NCBI RefSeq assembly: GCF_932526225.1
Contig: NC_064035.1
Coordinates: 20,077,969 to 20,141,968, forward strand
Source: Nematostella vectensis
Lineage: Eukaryota > Cnidaria > Anthozoa > Actiniaria > Edwardsiidae
Length of the DNA stretch: 64,000 bases
Direction: 5' to 3'
Shown: one piece after another, positions 37,459 through 49,100 of the stretch
Layout: each line of letters begins with the position of its first letter
Numbering within the stretch: the first letter of the stretch is position 1
Notes under the pieces: generated by a model
Databases searched by the model: none
Seen by the model: only the letters and a program-made list of their open reading frames with translations
Told to the model about the DNA's origin: nothing
Program-made: the position numbers and the translations under genes

Positions 37459-40400
37459 ATGGAGCAGTGTCTTCATTTATTGGAACCAGAAACTCTGACT
37501 TGGTACAGCTATGTTGCGGGTTTTGCATGGATTGTAGTATTTGTCGTGTTTATCGGCCCCACTTCGGATTTTTATGAGAACGAATCTCGCGCGGACTTCA
37601 AATGCAAGACAGAATCATTGAAAGATAATGCTTGGATTACTAAACAATGCTTTGGAAATTACGAAAAGGACTACATGAAAATCATCCCTATATTCGTGTT
37701 TGTACTGATCAACTTTTTCGTTATCCTCGTTGTGTTTGTGATCTACTCGTGTTTTACAAAGAGGAGAGTCGAGAGGATTAAAAACCACGAAACAAATGAT
37801 GCCGAACGCCAGCCACTTCAGCCAACCCAGCCAGAGAACAAAACCAAATTAGTTTGGTCCTACATTGGTCAACTCACCGCCAGAATTCTATTGGGAATAA
37901 TATTTATGGTGTCACAAACTGGGTATTTTTACCCTAATGGCTTTCCGTCGAGCTTTGAATGCAGATCTATCAAACGGCAAAGGAATTCCACTGCTGTCGT
38001 TTTCGCCAACATAACGTATGATTGTTATAACCAGGCGGCGAGTAAGAAAAAACATTGGGTAATGGGGTTATTGGTGGTAAATGGAGTTTTTGCTTTCGTT
38101 GCCTTCGTAGAATTTCTGTGGGTGTTATACACGGTTAAAAGAAGGAGAGCTTGTTTCAATGATTTGCAATTTTATCAAAATTTCTTAGGAGGGTCCAATA
38201 AGCAACAACTTAAATTATCGAATATCATCAGCAAAATGAAAACAAACTTCTTGGAACACACAAAGAGACTTGCTGATCTCAGAACACCATTTCGTTCTAA
38301 TCCTGGGGAAGGCCGTCAGCCACACGACCTGGAAACAGATAAGATTTATGTGAATGTCACAATCCATAAGAACAGAGCAACAATGGATTTCCCCCATGAA
38401 AGATCTGAACAATTGAAAGTGTACCCACCAAAACTTGGTAAGGACACTCGTGAGCTAAAACAGCTAGCAGATATAATCGATGCTGAACACAAAAATGTGC
38501 TTGTTGTTGGCCGACCTGGCATTGGGAAGACAATGATGTGCACCAGGCTCCTGCGATTGTGGGCTGAAAGCGAGTCCAGTGATGAGGTAGCTTTGTCTAT
38601 TGCTTTTCGGAATGTTTCCTCTACTTCTGACATCAATATCAGGGACCTTTTGACTCTTTCTACTACAACACAAGGACTTGATGATAATGAGATAAGCTAC
38701 ATTTTAAACTACATTACTGCAAACCCTAGCAAGCTCATTTTGTGTTTAGATGGTGTTGATGAATTTTCATCTAGATCAAATATTTCCCAAAGTGAAGATT
38801 TGGACTTAAGAAGCACAGATGGGAAAATGGCCCCACATATACTTTTTCGTAAGATATGGTCTAGAAAACTCCTATGTGAAGCAACAGTTATAACAACAAC
38901 ACGTCCAACTGCTGTTGAATGTCTGAGGGAACTTCCTGAAGACTGTTTGAATAGAACTGTTGAGATTCTTGGATTCTTCTTTGAACAAGTCAAAGACTAT
39001 GTCACCAAATTTTCCGAGAGCCGACCAAAGATATGGGAACACATACACCAGAATGCAAATCTACTTTCCCTCTGCTACATTCCAGTAAACTGCTTTATTA
39101 TTTGTCATTGTCTTCTCCAAATTTGTAAACTTTCAACTAGTTCTGATCATGTGCTGCCTGTAAAGATTACAGAGATTTACAGTATTTTTGTGAAAATATT
39201 CTTCCACATGCGAAATCACAACAGAAAAGCTTATGGATGTTCAAAATGTGACCTTAGAACTTACATGTACAAACCCTTTGAAGACCTGAAACCTGAAAAT
39301 GAAAAGGTGCTCAAGAGGCTTGGAAAGCTAGCATTTGAAGGAATTAGAGATAGGAAATTGATATTCGAGTCTGTTAAGATAGATGATGCATTATTAGATT
39401 GTGGGCTGCTTCACAGTTTACCTGAAATACCTTCAAATTCACTGGTAGAGCCCCCTAAACAATACTTTTGCTTCATTCACCTGACAGTGCAGGAGTTTCT
39501 AGCAGCTAAATATGTGACAGACACATATTCGGAAGAAAATTTAAAGAGCTTTGTTGAGAACCATATCAATGACGGTGCATGGCAAATAGTCACACGGTTT
39601 GTGGCAGGGCTTTCCAATACCCATAAAGTCACATGCAGACTCCTTCCAGAAAGAGTGACTGATCAAAAGAAGTGGCCAGTTGCAGAAGACAAAACACTTG
39701 CTGTGGATGTGTGCCACTGCTTATATGAATCAGCTAGTGAGATGGAGGCTAAAGCATTGGTGCAGGGTAAACTTGAAAGAATGGACTTAAATATAGTTAC
39801 CTTTCCCACATGTCAACTTGGACCTGCTGACATGTCTGCTGTTGTGAATGTATTGAAGCATGCGCCTAACCTCAATACACTATTAATAACCCATAATGAT
39901 ATTGGTTTGTTTGGCTGTAAGGAAGTTCTAACATTGTTGCAGAATTTTGGCAATACACTTACTAAATTGGACCTCACACTCAACAGCATAGGAGATGAAG
40001 GGGCAAAGTACATAGGTGAGGCACTTGGACATGAGAATTGTAAACTTACTAAGTTGAACATCAGCGATAATAATATAGGAGATGAAGGAGCAAAGTACAT
40101 AGGTGAGGCACTTGGACATGAGAATTGTAAACTTACTAAGTTGAACATCAGCGATAATAATATAGGAGATGAAGGAGCAAAGTACATAGGTGAGGCACTT
40201 GGACATGAGAATTGTAAACTTACTAAGTTGAACATCAGCGATAATAATATAGGAGATGAAGGAGCAAAGTACATAGGTGAGGCACTTGCAAATGAGAATT
40301 GTAAACTTACTCATTTGAACATGAGAAGAAACAATATAGGAGATGAAGGAGCAAAGTACATATGTGAGGAACTTAGACATGAGAATTGTAAACTTACTCA

Positions 40401-40842
40401 GTTAGACATCAAGTATACTTATATAGGAGATGAAGGAGCAAAGTACATAGGTGAGGCACTTGGACATGAGAATTGTAAACTTACTCAGTTAGACATCAGC
40501 CATACTTATATAGGAGATGAAGGAGCAAAGTACATATGTGAGGCACTCAGACATGAGAATTGTAAACTTACTGAGTTAGAAATCAGCCATACTAATATAG
40601 GAGATGAAGGAGCAAAGTACATAGGTGAGGCACTTAGTCATGAGGATTGTAAACTTACTCAGTTGTACATCGGCTCTAATAATATAGGATATCAAGGATT
40701 AAAGTACATAGGTGAGGCATTTAGACATAAGAATTGTAAACTTACTATGTTGAACATGTGTGGTAACCATATAGGAGATGAAGGAGCAAAGTACATAGGT
40801 GAGGCCCTGAAACACAGATTTGTACTATACACCCCATTTTAA
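37459..40842 (+). CDS. NLR copy C: intact channel-like 4TM-NACHT-LRR receptor (1,127 aa)
   Basis: A single uninterrupted exon. Four hydrophobic segments lie at about residues 16-33, 75-98, 131-152 and 201-225. The first loop has Cys49 and Cys64 and the second Cys168 and Cys189; the region between spans 2 and 3 is charged and Pro-rich (QPLQPTQPE). This topology, with WSYIGQLTARIL, FYPNGF and FVEFLWVLYTVKRRR around spans 3 and 4, resembles connexin/pannexin/LRRC8 channels. NACHT follows: Walker A GRPGIGKT near 351, Walker B LDGVDEF near 430, TTTRPTAV near 485. Ten LRRs of 28 residues (GDEGAKYIGEAL core, from about residue 835) end the protein. No CARD, DEATH, PYD or TIR domain is seen. Inference: a membrane-bound innate immune receptor in which NACHT assembly could control a pore. 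AATAAA lies at 40,935. The NACHT-LRR assignment is firm; the channel assignment is tentative. Confidence 0.85.
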   Translation: MEQCLHLLEPETLTWYSYVAGFAWIVVFVVFIGPTSDFYENESRADFKCKTESLKDNAWITKQCFGNYEKDYMKIIPIFVFVLINFFVILVVFVIYSCFTKRRVERIKNHETNDAERQPLQPTQPENKTKLVWSYIGQLTARILLGIIFMVSQTGYFYPNGFPSSFECRSIKRQRNSTAVVFANITYDCYNQAASKKKHWVMGLLVVNGVFAFVAFVEFLWVLYTVKRRRACFNDLQFYQNFLGGSNKQQLKLSNIISKMKTNFLEHTKRLADLRTPFRSNPGEGRQPHDLETDKIYVNVTIHKNRATMDFPHERSEQLKVYPPKLGKDTRELKQLADIIDAEHKNVLVVGRPGIGKTMMCTRLLRLWAESESSDEVALSIAFRNVSSTSDINIRDLLTLSTTTQGLDDNEISYILNYITANPSKLILCLDGVDEFSSRSNISQSEDLDLRSTDGKMAPHILFRKIWSRKLLCEATVITTTRPTAVECLRELPEDCLNRTVEILGFFFEQVKDYVTKFSESRPKIWEHIHQNANLLSLCYIPVNCFIICHCLLQICKLSTSSDHVLPVKITEIYSIFVKIFFHMRNHNRKAYGCSKCDLRTYMYKPFEDLKPENEKVLKRLGKLAFEGIRDRKLIFESVKIDDALLDCGLLHSLPEIPSNSLVEPPKQYFCFIHLTVQEFLAAKYVTDTYSEENLKSFVENHINDGAWQIVTRFVAGLSNTHKVTCRLLPERVTDQKKWPVAEDKTLAVDVCHCLYESASEMEAKALVQGKLERMDLNIVTFPTCQLGPADMSAVVNVLKHAPNLNTLLITHNDIGLFGCKEVLTLLQNFGNTLTKLDLTLNSIGDEGAKYIGEALGHENCKLTKLNISDNNIGDEGAKYIGEALGHENCKLTKLNISDNNIGDEGAKYIGEALGHENCKLTKLNISDNNIGDEGAKYIGEALANENCKLTHLNMRRNNIGDEGAKYICEELRHENCKLTQLDIKYTYIGDEGAKYIGEALGHENCKLTQLDISHTYIGDEGAKYICEALRHENCKLTELEISHTNIGDEGAKYIGEALSHEDCKLTQLYIGSNNIGYQGLKYIGEAFRHKNCKLTMLNMCGNHIGDEGAKYIGEALKHRFVLYTPF

Positions 40843-40934
40843 TGATTTTGTACACATAACATTGCTTCATTTGTTACATATTTTTCCTTTTTATATAGTT
40901 TTACCGTATAGAGATTGGTATTTTATTACGTTAT

Positions 40935-40940
40935 AATAAA
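40935..40940 (+). promoter_or_regulatory. Polyadenylation signal of NLR copy C
   Basis: AATAAA about 95 bp after the stop codon, inside TTATAATAAAATTTC. The flank shared with copies A and B (AATTGAGGTATT and onward) begins immediately after it. Confidence 0.5.
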
Positions 40941-41037
40941 ATTTCAATTGAGGTATTATTTTTGTCATTATATGATTCTTGTCAAGAACTTCTACACGAT
41001 TTGTGATAAATATTTACGATTTGGGGACCTCGGGTAG

Positions 41038-41429
41038 CTCTCGACGTCGCCTCTCGCTTACGTTGGCACCGGAATCTGTTTATGCTGCCATAGGTTCCTT
41101 TATCGCTCGTCGCCAATGTTATAAACACAGTCAAACTTTGTTCATTGGACTATCGAATGTCAATCAACCAGAAGAATACAGGAAGTGACGGTCTAGACTA
41201 TGTAATCGATCTCGACGTCGCCTCTCGCTTACGTTGGCACCGGAATCTGTTTCTGCTGCCATAGGTTCCTTAATCGCTCGTCGCCAATGTTATAAACACA
41301 CTCAAACTTTGTTCATTGGACTATCGAATGTCAATCAACCAGACGAATACAGGAAGTGACGGTCTAGACTATGTAATCGATCTCGACGGCGCCTCTCTCT
41401 TACGTTAGCACCGGAATCTGTTTATGCTG
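41038..41429. repeat. 122/171-bp tandem repeat after NLR copy C, interrupted by the Polinton-like element
   Basis: Units starting CTCGACG(T/G)CGCCTCTC lie at 41,041, 41,212 and 41,383. The last is cut at ATGCTG (41,424-41,429). The rest of that unit (CCATAGGTTCCTTAATCGC) continues after the element, at 57,214, and another unit starts near 57,288. Confidence 0.8.
41424..41429. repeat. Left target-site duplication ATGCTG
   Basis: The six bases ATGCTG directly before the terminal inverted repeat are repeated at 57,208-57,213. The uninterrupted repeat units elsewhere read TTTATGCTGCCAT, so one copy is original and one is the duplication. Confidence 0.85.
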
Positions 41430-41845
41430 GGGGGGGGGACCAGGGGGTTTCAGAGAAACTAGTGGGAGGCGCAGATCGCCCCTTCGGGCCTCCCAGCCCC
41501 GTCTCCCGTCTTAGGCCTGGGAGGTGCGAATCCCCCCTCCGAGCCCCCCAGCCACGTCTCTATATCAAGCGTATAATGTTTCACGTACATGAATAATTAG
41601 GGCAATCGTTCATGTAGGCCGGGCGCGTTTCACGTACATGAATAATTAGGGCAATTGTTCATGTAGGCCGGGCGCGTTTCGCGTACATGAATAATTAATT
41701 AGGGCTGTAGGCCGGGCGCGCGCGTACATGAATAATTAGGGCTGCAGGCCGGGAGCGTTTCGCGTACATGAATAATTAGGGCTGCAGGCCGGGCGCGTTT
41801 CGCGTACATGAATAATTAATTAGGGCTTCAGGCCGGGCGCGCGCT
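41430..41845. repeat. Left terminal inverted repeat with about 45-bp subterminal units
   Basis: The outer part matches the right end inverted (ACCAGGGGGTTTCAGAGAAA, then AGTGGGAGGCGC). It carries an extra segment of about 55 bp (GGGCCTCCCAGCCCCGTCT region) that the right end lacks. From 41,579 there are six tandem units of the type CGTACATGAATAATTAGGGC plus GTAGGCCGGGCGCGTTTCGC. Confidence 0.85.
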
Positions 41846-41930
41846 ATATTTTTCCAATGATGCAGTCCGAACCCCCAAGGACTTGCAATTAGACATCCGT
41901 CTGTCCTGTGGTATACCGAGCGTTCGAAGG

Positions 41931-42224
41931 ATGAAGTGCGGAAAAGATTATTGCGGGTGGCTAAAGATCGGCCACGCACGCAACACGTGCGGCCGGAGGT
42001 GCATGGACACCTACTGCAAGGTGCACCTCCAAAGGCTCCGTAAGGGCAGCCCCCTCCCCGTGCCGTGCAGGGTCTGCGGCATAGGGACTCAGTCGGAGAC
42101 GCGATTGTGCCGCCCCTGCGGAGCGAATCGTGAAGGGCAGAGGATGCGTGCCATCGAGAGGCGCGCTCGGGGATGGTTCGCACTCGTCCTGTCTGACATC
42201 GCAGCCCGCAGTACGGTCAATTAG
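41931..42224 (+). CDS. Small zinc-binding protein of the Polinton-like element
   Basis: 97 aa from the ATG at 41,931 (MKCGKDYCGWLKIGH); upstream codons lack a better start. It has many Cys and His in CxxxxC, CxxH and CxxC arrangements: CGKDYC, CGRRC, YCKVH, CRVCG and CRPCG, consistent with two small zinc-binding modules. A basic tail follows (RAIERRARGW). It is the first gene inside the left terminal repeat. The role is unknown; a regulatory or nucleic-acid-binding role is a guess from the zinc and basic features. The frame is intact. Confidence 0.6.
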   Translation: MKCGKDYCGWLKIGHARNTCGRRCMDTYCKVHLQRLRKGSPLPVPCRVCGIGTQSETRLCRPCGANREGQRMRAIERRARGWFALVLSDIAARSTVN

Positions 42225-42291
42225 AGACTGGGTGGCGCGGGGCATACTCAAACGCTCAGTTAGAGACAGGGTGGCACAAGGTGTGCCCAAA

Positions 42292-42643
42292 CATGGAGGC
42301 TTACATAGAAGAGGTTCTCGGTTGCATGCGTGACAAAGAGGCGCCCGCCTTACTGGCGGGGCTGGTCCAGAACATCCTGGACGAGAACATCCCCGACGAT
42401 GTCAAACACAAGCTGCTTAAGCCGCTCGTACCGGAGAAAGTGTGGACGGAGGAAGTCGACCCTTTGCTGCCGGGACGGCAGCAAGAGGGCCCAGAGGGCT
42501 TAGACCCCGAGGAGTACTATTCTCTCTTCGTCAGCGGCGCCCATCTTCGGGGCCAAGACATAAGCGCCAGTGTTTACCAGGAGATACGAGATCTTGGTGG
42601 AACAGATGTCATTTTCTCTAAAGCCGGTTGTGCGGGTGCCTGA
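42292..42643 (+). CDS. Hypothetical protein of the Polinton-like element
   Basis: Starts MEAYIEEVLGCM and is open to 42,643 (about 116 aa). It is acidic, with helical-looking N-terminal residues, and is not recognised. The next gene (PolB) appears to start at 42,606 in another frame, so the two overlap by about 40 bp, which is normal for compact viral genomes. No damage is visible. Confidence 0.45.
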
Positions 42644-42758
42644 TATTAGTGACACCGGCTCGGTGTGGTGGGTCTCGCACGAGCGAGAGTCTCTGCGGGC
42701 GAACGCAGTGCTTCCGCTGGTGCTCGAGATGGTAGACCCCTGTGCCGGATCACCCCTT
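42606..42758 (+). pseudogene. polB: N-terminal fragment of PolB, cut by the BEL element
   Basis: Begins MSFSLKPVVRVPDISD and runs about 50 codons to the BEL 3' LTR. It is taken as the start of the DNA polymerase gene because it is the last open frame before the insertion and has the same direction as the polymerase body resuming at about 49,190. The linkage is inferred from position; the join itself cannot be read because the insertion edges are not clean. Confidence 0.45.
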
Positions 42759-42759
42759 A

Positions 42760-43101
42760 CACGAGAGTATACATCAAAGAGATACCAAACTTTATTTTAA
42801 CGCGAGTCCTTTTCGTACAATAATCCTTGGATTTAAACTTTAACTCGGTAAAACCTAAATACAAACAACAGGTGCATTACAATTGCGGTCTCCATCCTAC
42901 AAAAAGAACATTAAATCAGGGAAATACTAGGTAAATACTCACACTTTGGTCCCTTTAACAACACAAAATACCCTCGTGGGCGGGCACCGCCATTACTCTC
43001 CCTCGCGAAACCGCTGACCGTCTATTATGCAATCGCGCGATACACTCATTATTTCCGGTTCCGGTACACCGGGAGGGGGGCACGTCGCTGCGATTGCGAC
43101 A
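42760..43101 (-). repeat. Probable 3' LTR of the BEL element
   Basis: Read on the minus strand it would begin TGTCGCAATCGCAGCGACG and run to about 42,760. It contains AT-rich and CpG-rich parts and an AATAAAG-type signal (ACTTTATT near 42,787 on plus). There is no second LTR to compare, so the ends are estimates. Confidence 0.4.
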
Positions 43102-43171
43102 TTAATGACTACTTATGTATTATAACGAATGTGAATGTCACTGAATGTCTCTGAAACGCAATAAAGGTATA

Positions 43172-46100
43172 TCAAACAAAATTAATGTCCTTCTTGTATT
43201 GCTCTTCAGCTTGCTCAACATCGTAGTCTACTGGCACTAACAGCGCGAGTCGATGAACGCTTCTAGATACTACAATGTCTCTTGCGCCATTGTATTTCCG
43301 CACATTCTCGGCAACTTTGTATGTCTTGTACCTGATCTTGACCTGTCTTACTTTGCCATCACTTCCCGGAAACGCTTCCTTTACTTCGGCGAGTCGATAC
43401 TCTCCGCGTAGCATGTTCTTATCGGCAACAATCACTATATCTCCAGGCTTGAGGTTGCGATGGCAGGTGTGCCACTTCCGTTGTACTAACAGAGTTGGTG
43501 CATAAAGCTCCGTCCATTTCGTCCAGAATGCATCGGTTATCGACTGGACGAGGTGGTAGCGTGTAGTTATACGCCCTGTTCCGCGAGGTTGCCATCCCAG
43601 CGGATTGACGGCAGTAGCGCGACCAAGAAGTAAAATGTTGGGCGTTAAAACGTTCACTTCCGAATCAGCATTTGGAAAGTTACCGATGGGTCGTTCATTC
43701 AACAGGTTGGTCACCTCGCTGCACAGCGTCTGGAACTCGGGGACTGATAATCTCTGATCATTCACTGCGAAGTGGATGGCGCGCTTTGCACTCTTTACTA
43801 ATGCTTCTACCGCCCCTTGATTCCACGGGCTGTCTGCTGGTCCAAACACCCAACTCAGACCTTTATCTGCCGCCGCCTTTTGAAGTGCCTCTCGGTCTAT
43901 ATTCTCCCAGTGCTCTTTCAACTCACAATCTGCTCCAATCAATTGCGAGCCGGGATCACTGTAGATCATCTCTGGCCAACCACGCATGCTTGCGAATCTG
44001 CTCAAGGCCTCCTCGTACGGTGTAGGGTCCAAACAGATCGAGCATCACACTGTTGAACGCAGTTGCTGGCCTGAGTCTTGCGTCTGGGAGTGGGCCCATC
44101 TCTTGCCCTAAAAGGGTTGCCTCGCGCAACTTGCATAACTGACAATTTTTCCTGACTGACATGGCGAGTTTACCTCCATGAGGGACCCAGTAGTACTGCC
44201 GGAATCTAGCAAGGGTTGCATCTCGTCCTCTATGTCCTGCACGATGAGCGCGTTCCATTAACAAGCGTGTCCCTCGGTGACTGGATGGAAGTAACCTGTG
44301 TAGTCTCGAGTCTGGAGTCATGGCATTGAAACTGTTCAAGCGCTTTCCAACTACCCAGAAACAATCTTCATCGAACGTAGGGTGTAGCCTCTGGTAACGA
44401 CCACCTTTTCCACCCTTGCGACTAGACTTACTCATTTTACTCTGCAGTGACTTCTGAATGTCCTTGACTACAAAGTCTTCTGCTTCTTGCAGGTCTCGAG
44501 CAAGGATTTCTGTAGTTCTGCCTCCGGAGAACGATCTTTTCTTAGCGATACCTCGGAGTCTTGCAACAACCCATATGACACGATTGATGTCACTGTATCG
44601 CTTGTAGTCGATGAATGGACTATCTGTTTCTCTCCGCTTTGCGACATTCGCCACACTGACTTTCTTCTCTCCAGGAAGTGGATCTTCATGCTGTAAGCCG
44701 AACTTCAGTCCCCATTCTTCAATCGGTTTGGTGAGAATAGGGGGTCCTTTCCACCAGTCAGAGTCTTCGTGTAGATCCTTGGGTGAGCGGCCACGGGTAA
44801 GCCAGTCTGCGGTGTTGTCCTTTCCCGACATCCACGCCCAGCACGACATGTCGTCATCTGTTGCAGCCTGTATCTCACCAACTCTGACTCCTTCGTAGAC
44901 CTTGAAGCGAGTGCTCGTCTTGTTTATCATATTCAGTACTGTCTCAGAGTCCACTAGTTGCAAAACTCTATCGAACTCCAAGCGCATTTCCTTCTCAATA
45001 ACCTTGCGCCCTCTCTTGGATAGAACAGCTGCATTCAGTTCCATTTTGGGGAGTGGAGAGCTTGGTCACAGGGGCGGTTCGACTCTTAGCCATGATGAGT
45101 CGACAGGCATGGCTTCCTTCTTGTAGCTGCCATCTGACATAAGCAGCAAAGCCATACGCCAAGTCGCTTCCGTCACTTAAGATGATCAGCCACGGCTTCC
45201 CCTCAGCATTGGGAGGACGAAGACATCTGTCGAGCTCTAGATGCTCGAGCTGGAAAAGATTGCTGAAGAAATCAGACCATCTACCTCGAAGATCCTTTCA
45301 AAGTTGATCATCCCATCCGATGTCCCTTGCCCATGTCTCTTTCAGCAGCACCTTTCCAAACAACGTAAATGGGCAGACGAAACCCAAGGGGTCATAAATC
45401 TTCATTACTTGCCCCAGAACCATCCTCTTCGTAAGAACTGCAGGCAACGACCTCGGCAAATCGGATTGTTCGATATCAGCTTCGGTGTGTATCCCCTTCC
45501 TCCCTTACTAAAATTCAAGCTGACCTTATAGACTAAGGTGTCTTTGACTGGTTGCCATCCTACACCGAGAACGCGCAGATTATCCTCAGTTCCTTTCAGC
45601 ATGTCACGTGGATCCTTGGGAGACTTGACTTCACTATCATCCGTTAGCTGCAAGTCTTCACCCTTGCGAGCAAAGGGTTCGCCGCTGAACTGCCAGCACT
45701 TGATCTTGAATCCTCCTTTCGCGAGCATGGCTTCGGCTTCACTTGCAGTCTTCACTGCGTCCTCTTTACTTGGAAACGAATCTATAAAATCGTCCACATA
45801 ACTTGACTTCTCTAGGAGCTCTGCTGCTTCTTGACTGTCTTCTCGAAAAAGATCAGCTGTCTTGTAAATAGCCTCTGTGCTGATAGCTGGCGCATGTGAG
45901 TCTCCCATGTTAACTCGCTCCATGACGTATACATCTGGGTCTCTGTCAGTCTGCAGATCTCGCCACAGAAATCGATGACAGTGCTGCTCTAGTGGTCTAA
46001 GCAAGACCGAGTTGAACATCTTCTTTATATCTCCCACCAGTGCAACTTGCTCCTCTCTCCATCGTAACAAGATTCCTAGTAAACTGTTCATATAGCCGTC

Positions 46101-49100
46101 GGGTCCCTTAGCAAGGTAAGAGTTCAAAGATGCTCCATGGCAGACCTGACTAGAATTGAACACAGTCCTGACAGGCGTGGACTGGGACCGGGGATTACTA
46201 ACCGCTAGATGGCAGATGTAGAATGCCGGTCCGTTCCATCCTTCCTTCTCTTGACCAGAAAGCTTTCGAGCAACTCCTCTAGCCACAATATCCTCCATCT
46301 GTCTCTTGTACGTATCCGCCCACTGTTCGTCCTTGAGCAAGGTGTGCTCCGTTTTCTTGAGAGTTGCCAAAGCAATGTCATAATTATCAGGCAACGTAGT
46401 TGGGTCTGTGAGCCATGGATAGCTGGTTATCCATTGCTGCTTGTTCTCATCGTACTGCAGATTATCCTGTATCATCTTCAACTCTTGTTCCTCTCTGAAT
46501 GAGTATGTGTGACCAACTGTTGGACACTTGCCACAGCGACAGCCACCACACCGAGGTGTGGTCTCAGTACCTAACTCTTCTCCATGAATGAAGGCATCAC
46601 TATGATCCGACAACTTCTTGTCAACACGGGCGTTGTTTGTCGCTCCGAGTCGGCTGACTTGCTCCGCAGGCACCTCAGTCTTGACTGTGCATAGAGGCAC
46701 AACTGGGCGAAACTGTTCGTGACAATCCAAGCGAACATGGAGTGTGTTAAACTTAATTCTGCACTCGTGTATGGTCTTCACAAGATTGACATCGTGCGTT
46801 GTCTCCTCCTTCAACTTTGCATGAGTACCTTGCAGACAGATCCCCAAGTCACAAGACATCACACTTACGTGGTCTCCACTTCGTGCTTCTTCCTTCTTGG
46901 GGTGTAGGCCAAAGTAGTCGCACCCCAAAAGAACATCAACGCTGGAGGACTTCCTCTGTAGGGATTCTGGGTCATGCTCAGGAAACAGTTCTGCGACAGT
47001 GCGCATGTCCAGTTGGCTGACTGGACCCGTGATTCTATCCATACCGTACGCAATGATCTCAACCTTCTTACCCTTGACAGTTTTAAGGGAAAACGGATAC
47101 TGTGCTGTATCGTAGGTCTTTTGGACATTCCCCATTGTTGTAACATCCAGCGAATAATTCTTTAGCCTTATGAGTGATGTAAGTTGTGTCCGAACCACCG
47201 TCACAAAACACGGTCACCGTCGCTTTCTTACTATTTCCAGAAACATCAGCTTGTATTATAGGGTACAAGGACAGACTGTCTCCTGGAACAAGGCGAGTCC
47301 CATTTGTTGAAATGTGACTTTCCCCTTGTGCATGGGATTCGGCCTGAGTTTCTTTCTGCGCCTTACACAGCAAGACATGGTGGTCACCACTTTGACACTT
47401 GCTACAGAGCCGTGTGCTCGTGCACTTGCTCCTGAGATGGTCTGAAAAACATTTGAAGCATGCATTCACTTGCTTCAAAACGTCCAGCTTGCCCCCTTTT
47501 CCGTATATGTCTAGCCTTTGAAACTCTTTACAATCTTGTGTCTTGTGTTTGATGGTGTCTTTGCGATGCGAAGGGTATGCACACTGGAAAAACTCTTTCT
47601 TCGACTTAGGGGTGCCTGCACAGTCACCAAAGTGGGTTTGCCCTCTACCACGCCCAATACGTTTTGCCCGTTCCGGGGGCAAATGCTGCTTCTCCGCCAA
47701 GCGAGCTACAGCTTCTCTTTCAGTCTCCAGGAACTTCATAAAATGGGAAAAGGGGTAGACTTTATCTTCAACTGACAAATTATGGTACTTTCTAATCCAT
47801 TCTATCTTTGAATGCACAGGCAACAATTCACTAACAAAGTCAACATCTCTCATGGTCAGGACATCAACTTTCTTCATCTCTTCCAGTTGCGAATAAGCAC
47901 ATTCAACTACATCAATCATGTGTACAAGTCCCTTGTAGTCTCTGTCCTAGACTTGAGTTAACTTAATGATATCGTCAAGTGCTGTCTGGACACTAGCACT
48001 AGTGTCATCATAATATGCTTCAAGTTTCTTCCACATTATATCATATGTTTCTGGTTTCGTGACATACACCGACTTTATGCGTTCTTTCGCTTCCCCTTTA
48101 ACAGACCGCTTAAGTTCGCTGGCTAGTGCAGCTTGATTGCTGTATGCATTCTCTGCTAGTTGTTTCCAAACAGACTTAAACTCCGGCCAATCTTTCCTTA
48201 ACCCAGAGAAGATTGGGAGCGAAATTCCCTTTAAACTCACTTCAGAGTTCAAAGAGGTTCTAGTTCCAAAGGGATTATATCCCAGTGACCAGGGTTGATA
48301 ATTAGTCTGCAATGGGGGTCGACGTGGGGTTTCATAAAAGCTAGGAATGCCATTTTTTGGATGGGTCACCGTTGGGTAGCCTGTGCTAGCTGGTGGGTAG
48401 CGTGGGGTGGCTGTTGGGTAGCCTGTGTTAGCTGATGGGTAGCCTGGGATAGCTGTTGGGTAACCTGTGTTAGCTGATGAGTAGCCTGGGATAGCTGTTG
48501 GGTAACCTGTGCTAGCTGATGAGTAGCCTGGTGTAAGGACACTGGACTGAGGAATCACTGGGATCCCTGTGGTAGGGAAACTTGAATGGGGAACATCTGG
48601 AGTTCCATTCTCTGTTGTAGGACTGTAGGACATTACTGGGGTCCTTGTGGTAAGGACATTGGACTGAGGAATCACTGGGATTCCTGTGGTAAGGAAATTT
48701 GACTGGGGAACATCTGGAGTCCCATTTGCTGTCATCTGGATTGGACTTGGGAGTGTTTGGATGCTAGCACTGGACTGTGAGATAACTAAGTTTTCACTGA
48801 CAGGGTTGGGTACTTGTGGGGTCCCTGTGGAACAATGGGGAGCTTGGGGCCCACCTGTGGTCTGCGACTGAACTGTTGAAGCGGAACTACCAGTAGCTAA
48901 ATGGTTATGCAAAGCTTTGTCTATGTCTCTTTTCAAGTTACAAACAAGCTTCTGTATTTCCTGCACCTCAACTTCCTGAGCTTTTTCCATCGCCCAAACC
49001 ATCCCCAACTTGGACATATTTTCCCACATTTCATTACTAAGTTTATCTAAGTTGCACTTATCTTCCTGTAAGAGTTGGATTCCAGTGTTTGTTAGCTCAC

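Noticed and set aside
41776-42290. Minus-strand open frames opposite the small zinc-binding gene
   Set aside because: GC-rich DNA keeps several frames open; the plus-strand frame has the ordered Cys/His pattern and a proper start.
43172-45044. Integrase as a gene of the Polinton-like element
   Set aside because: It is continuous with BEL/Pao RT, RNase H and Gag on the minus strand and belongs to the nested retrotransposon.
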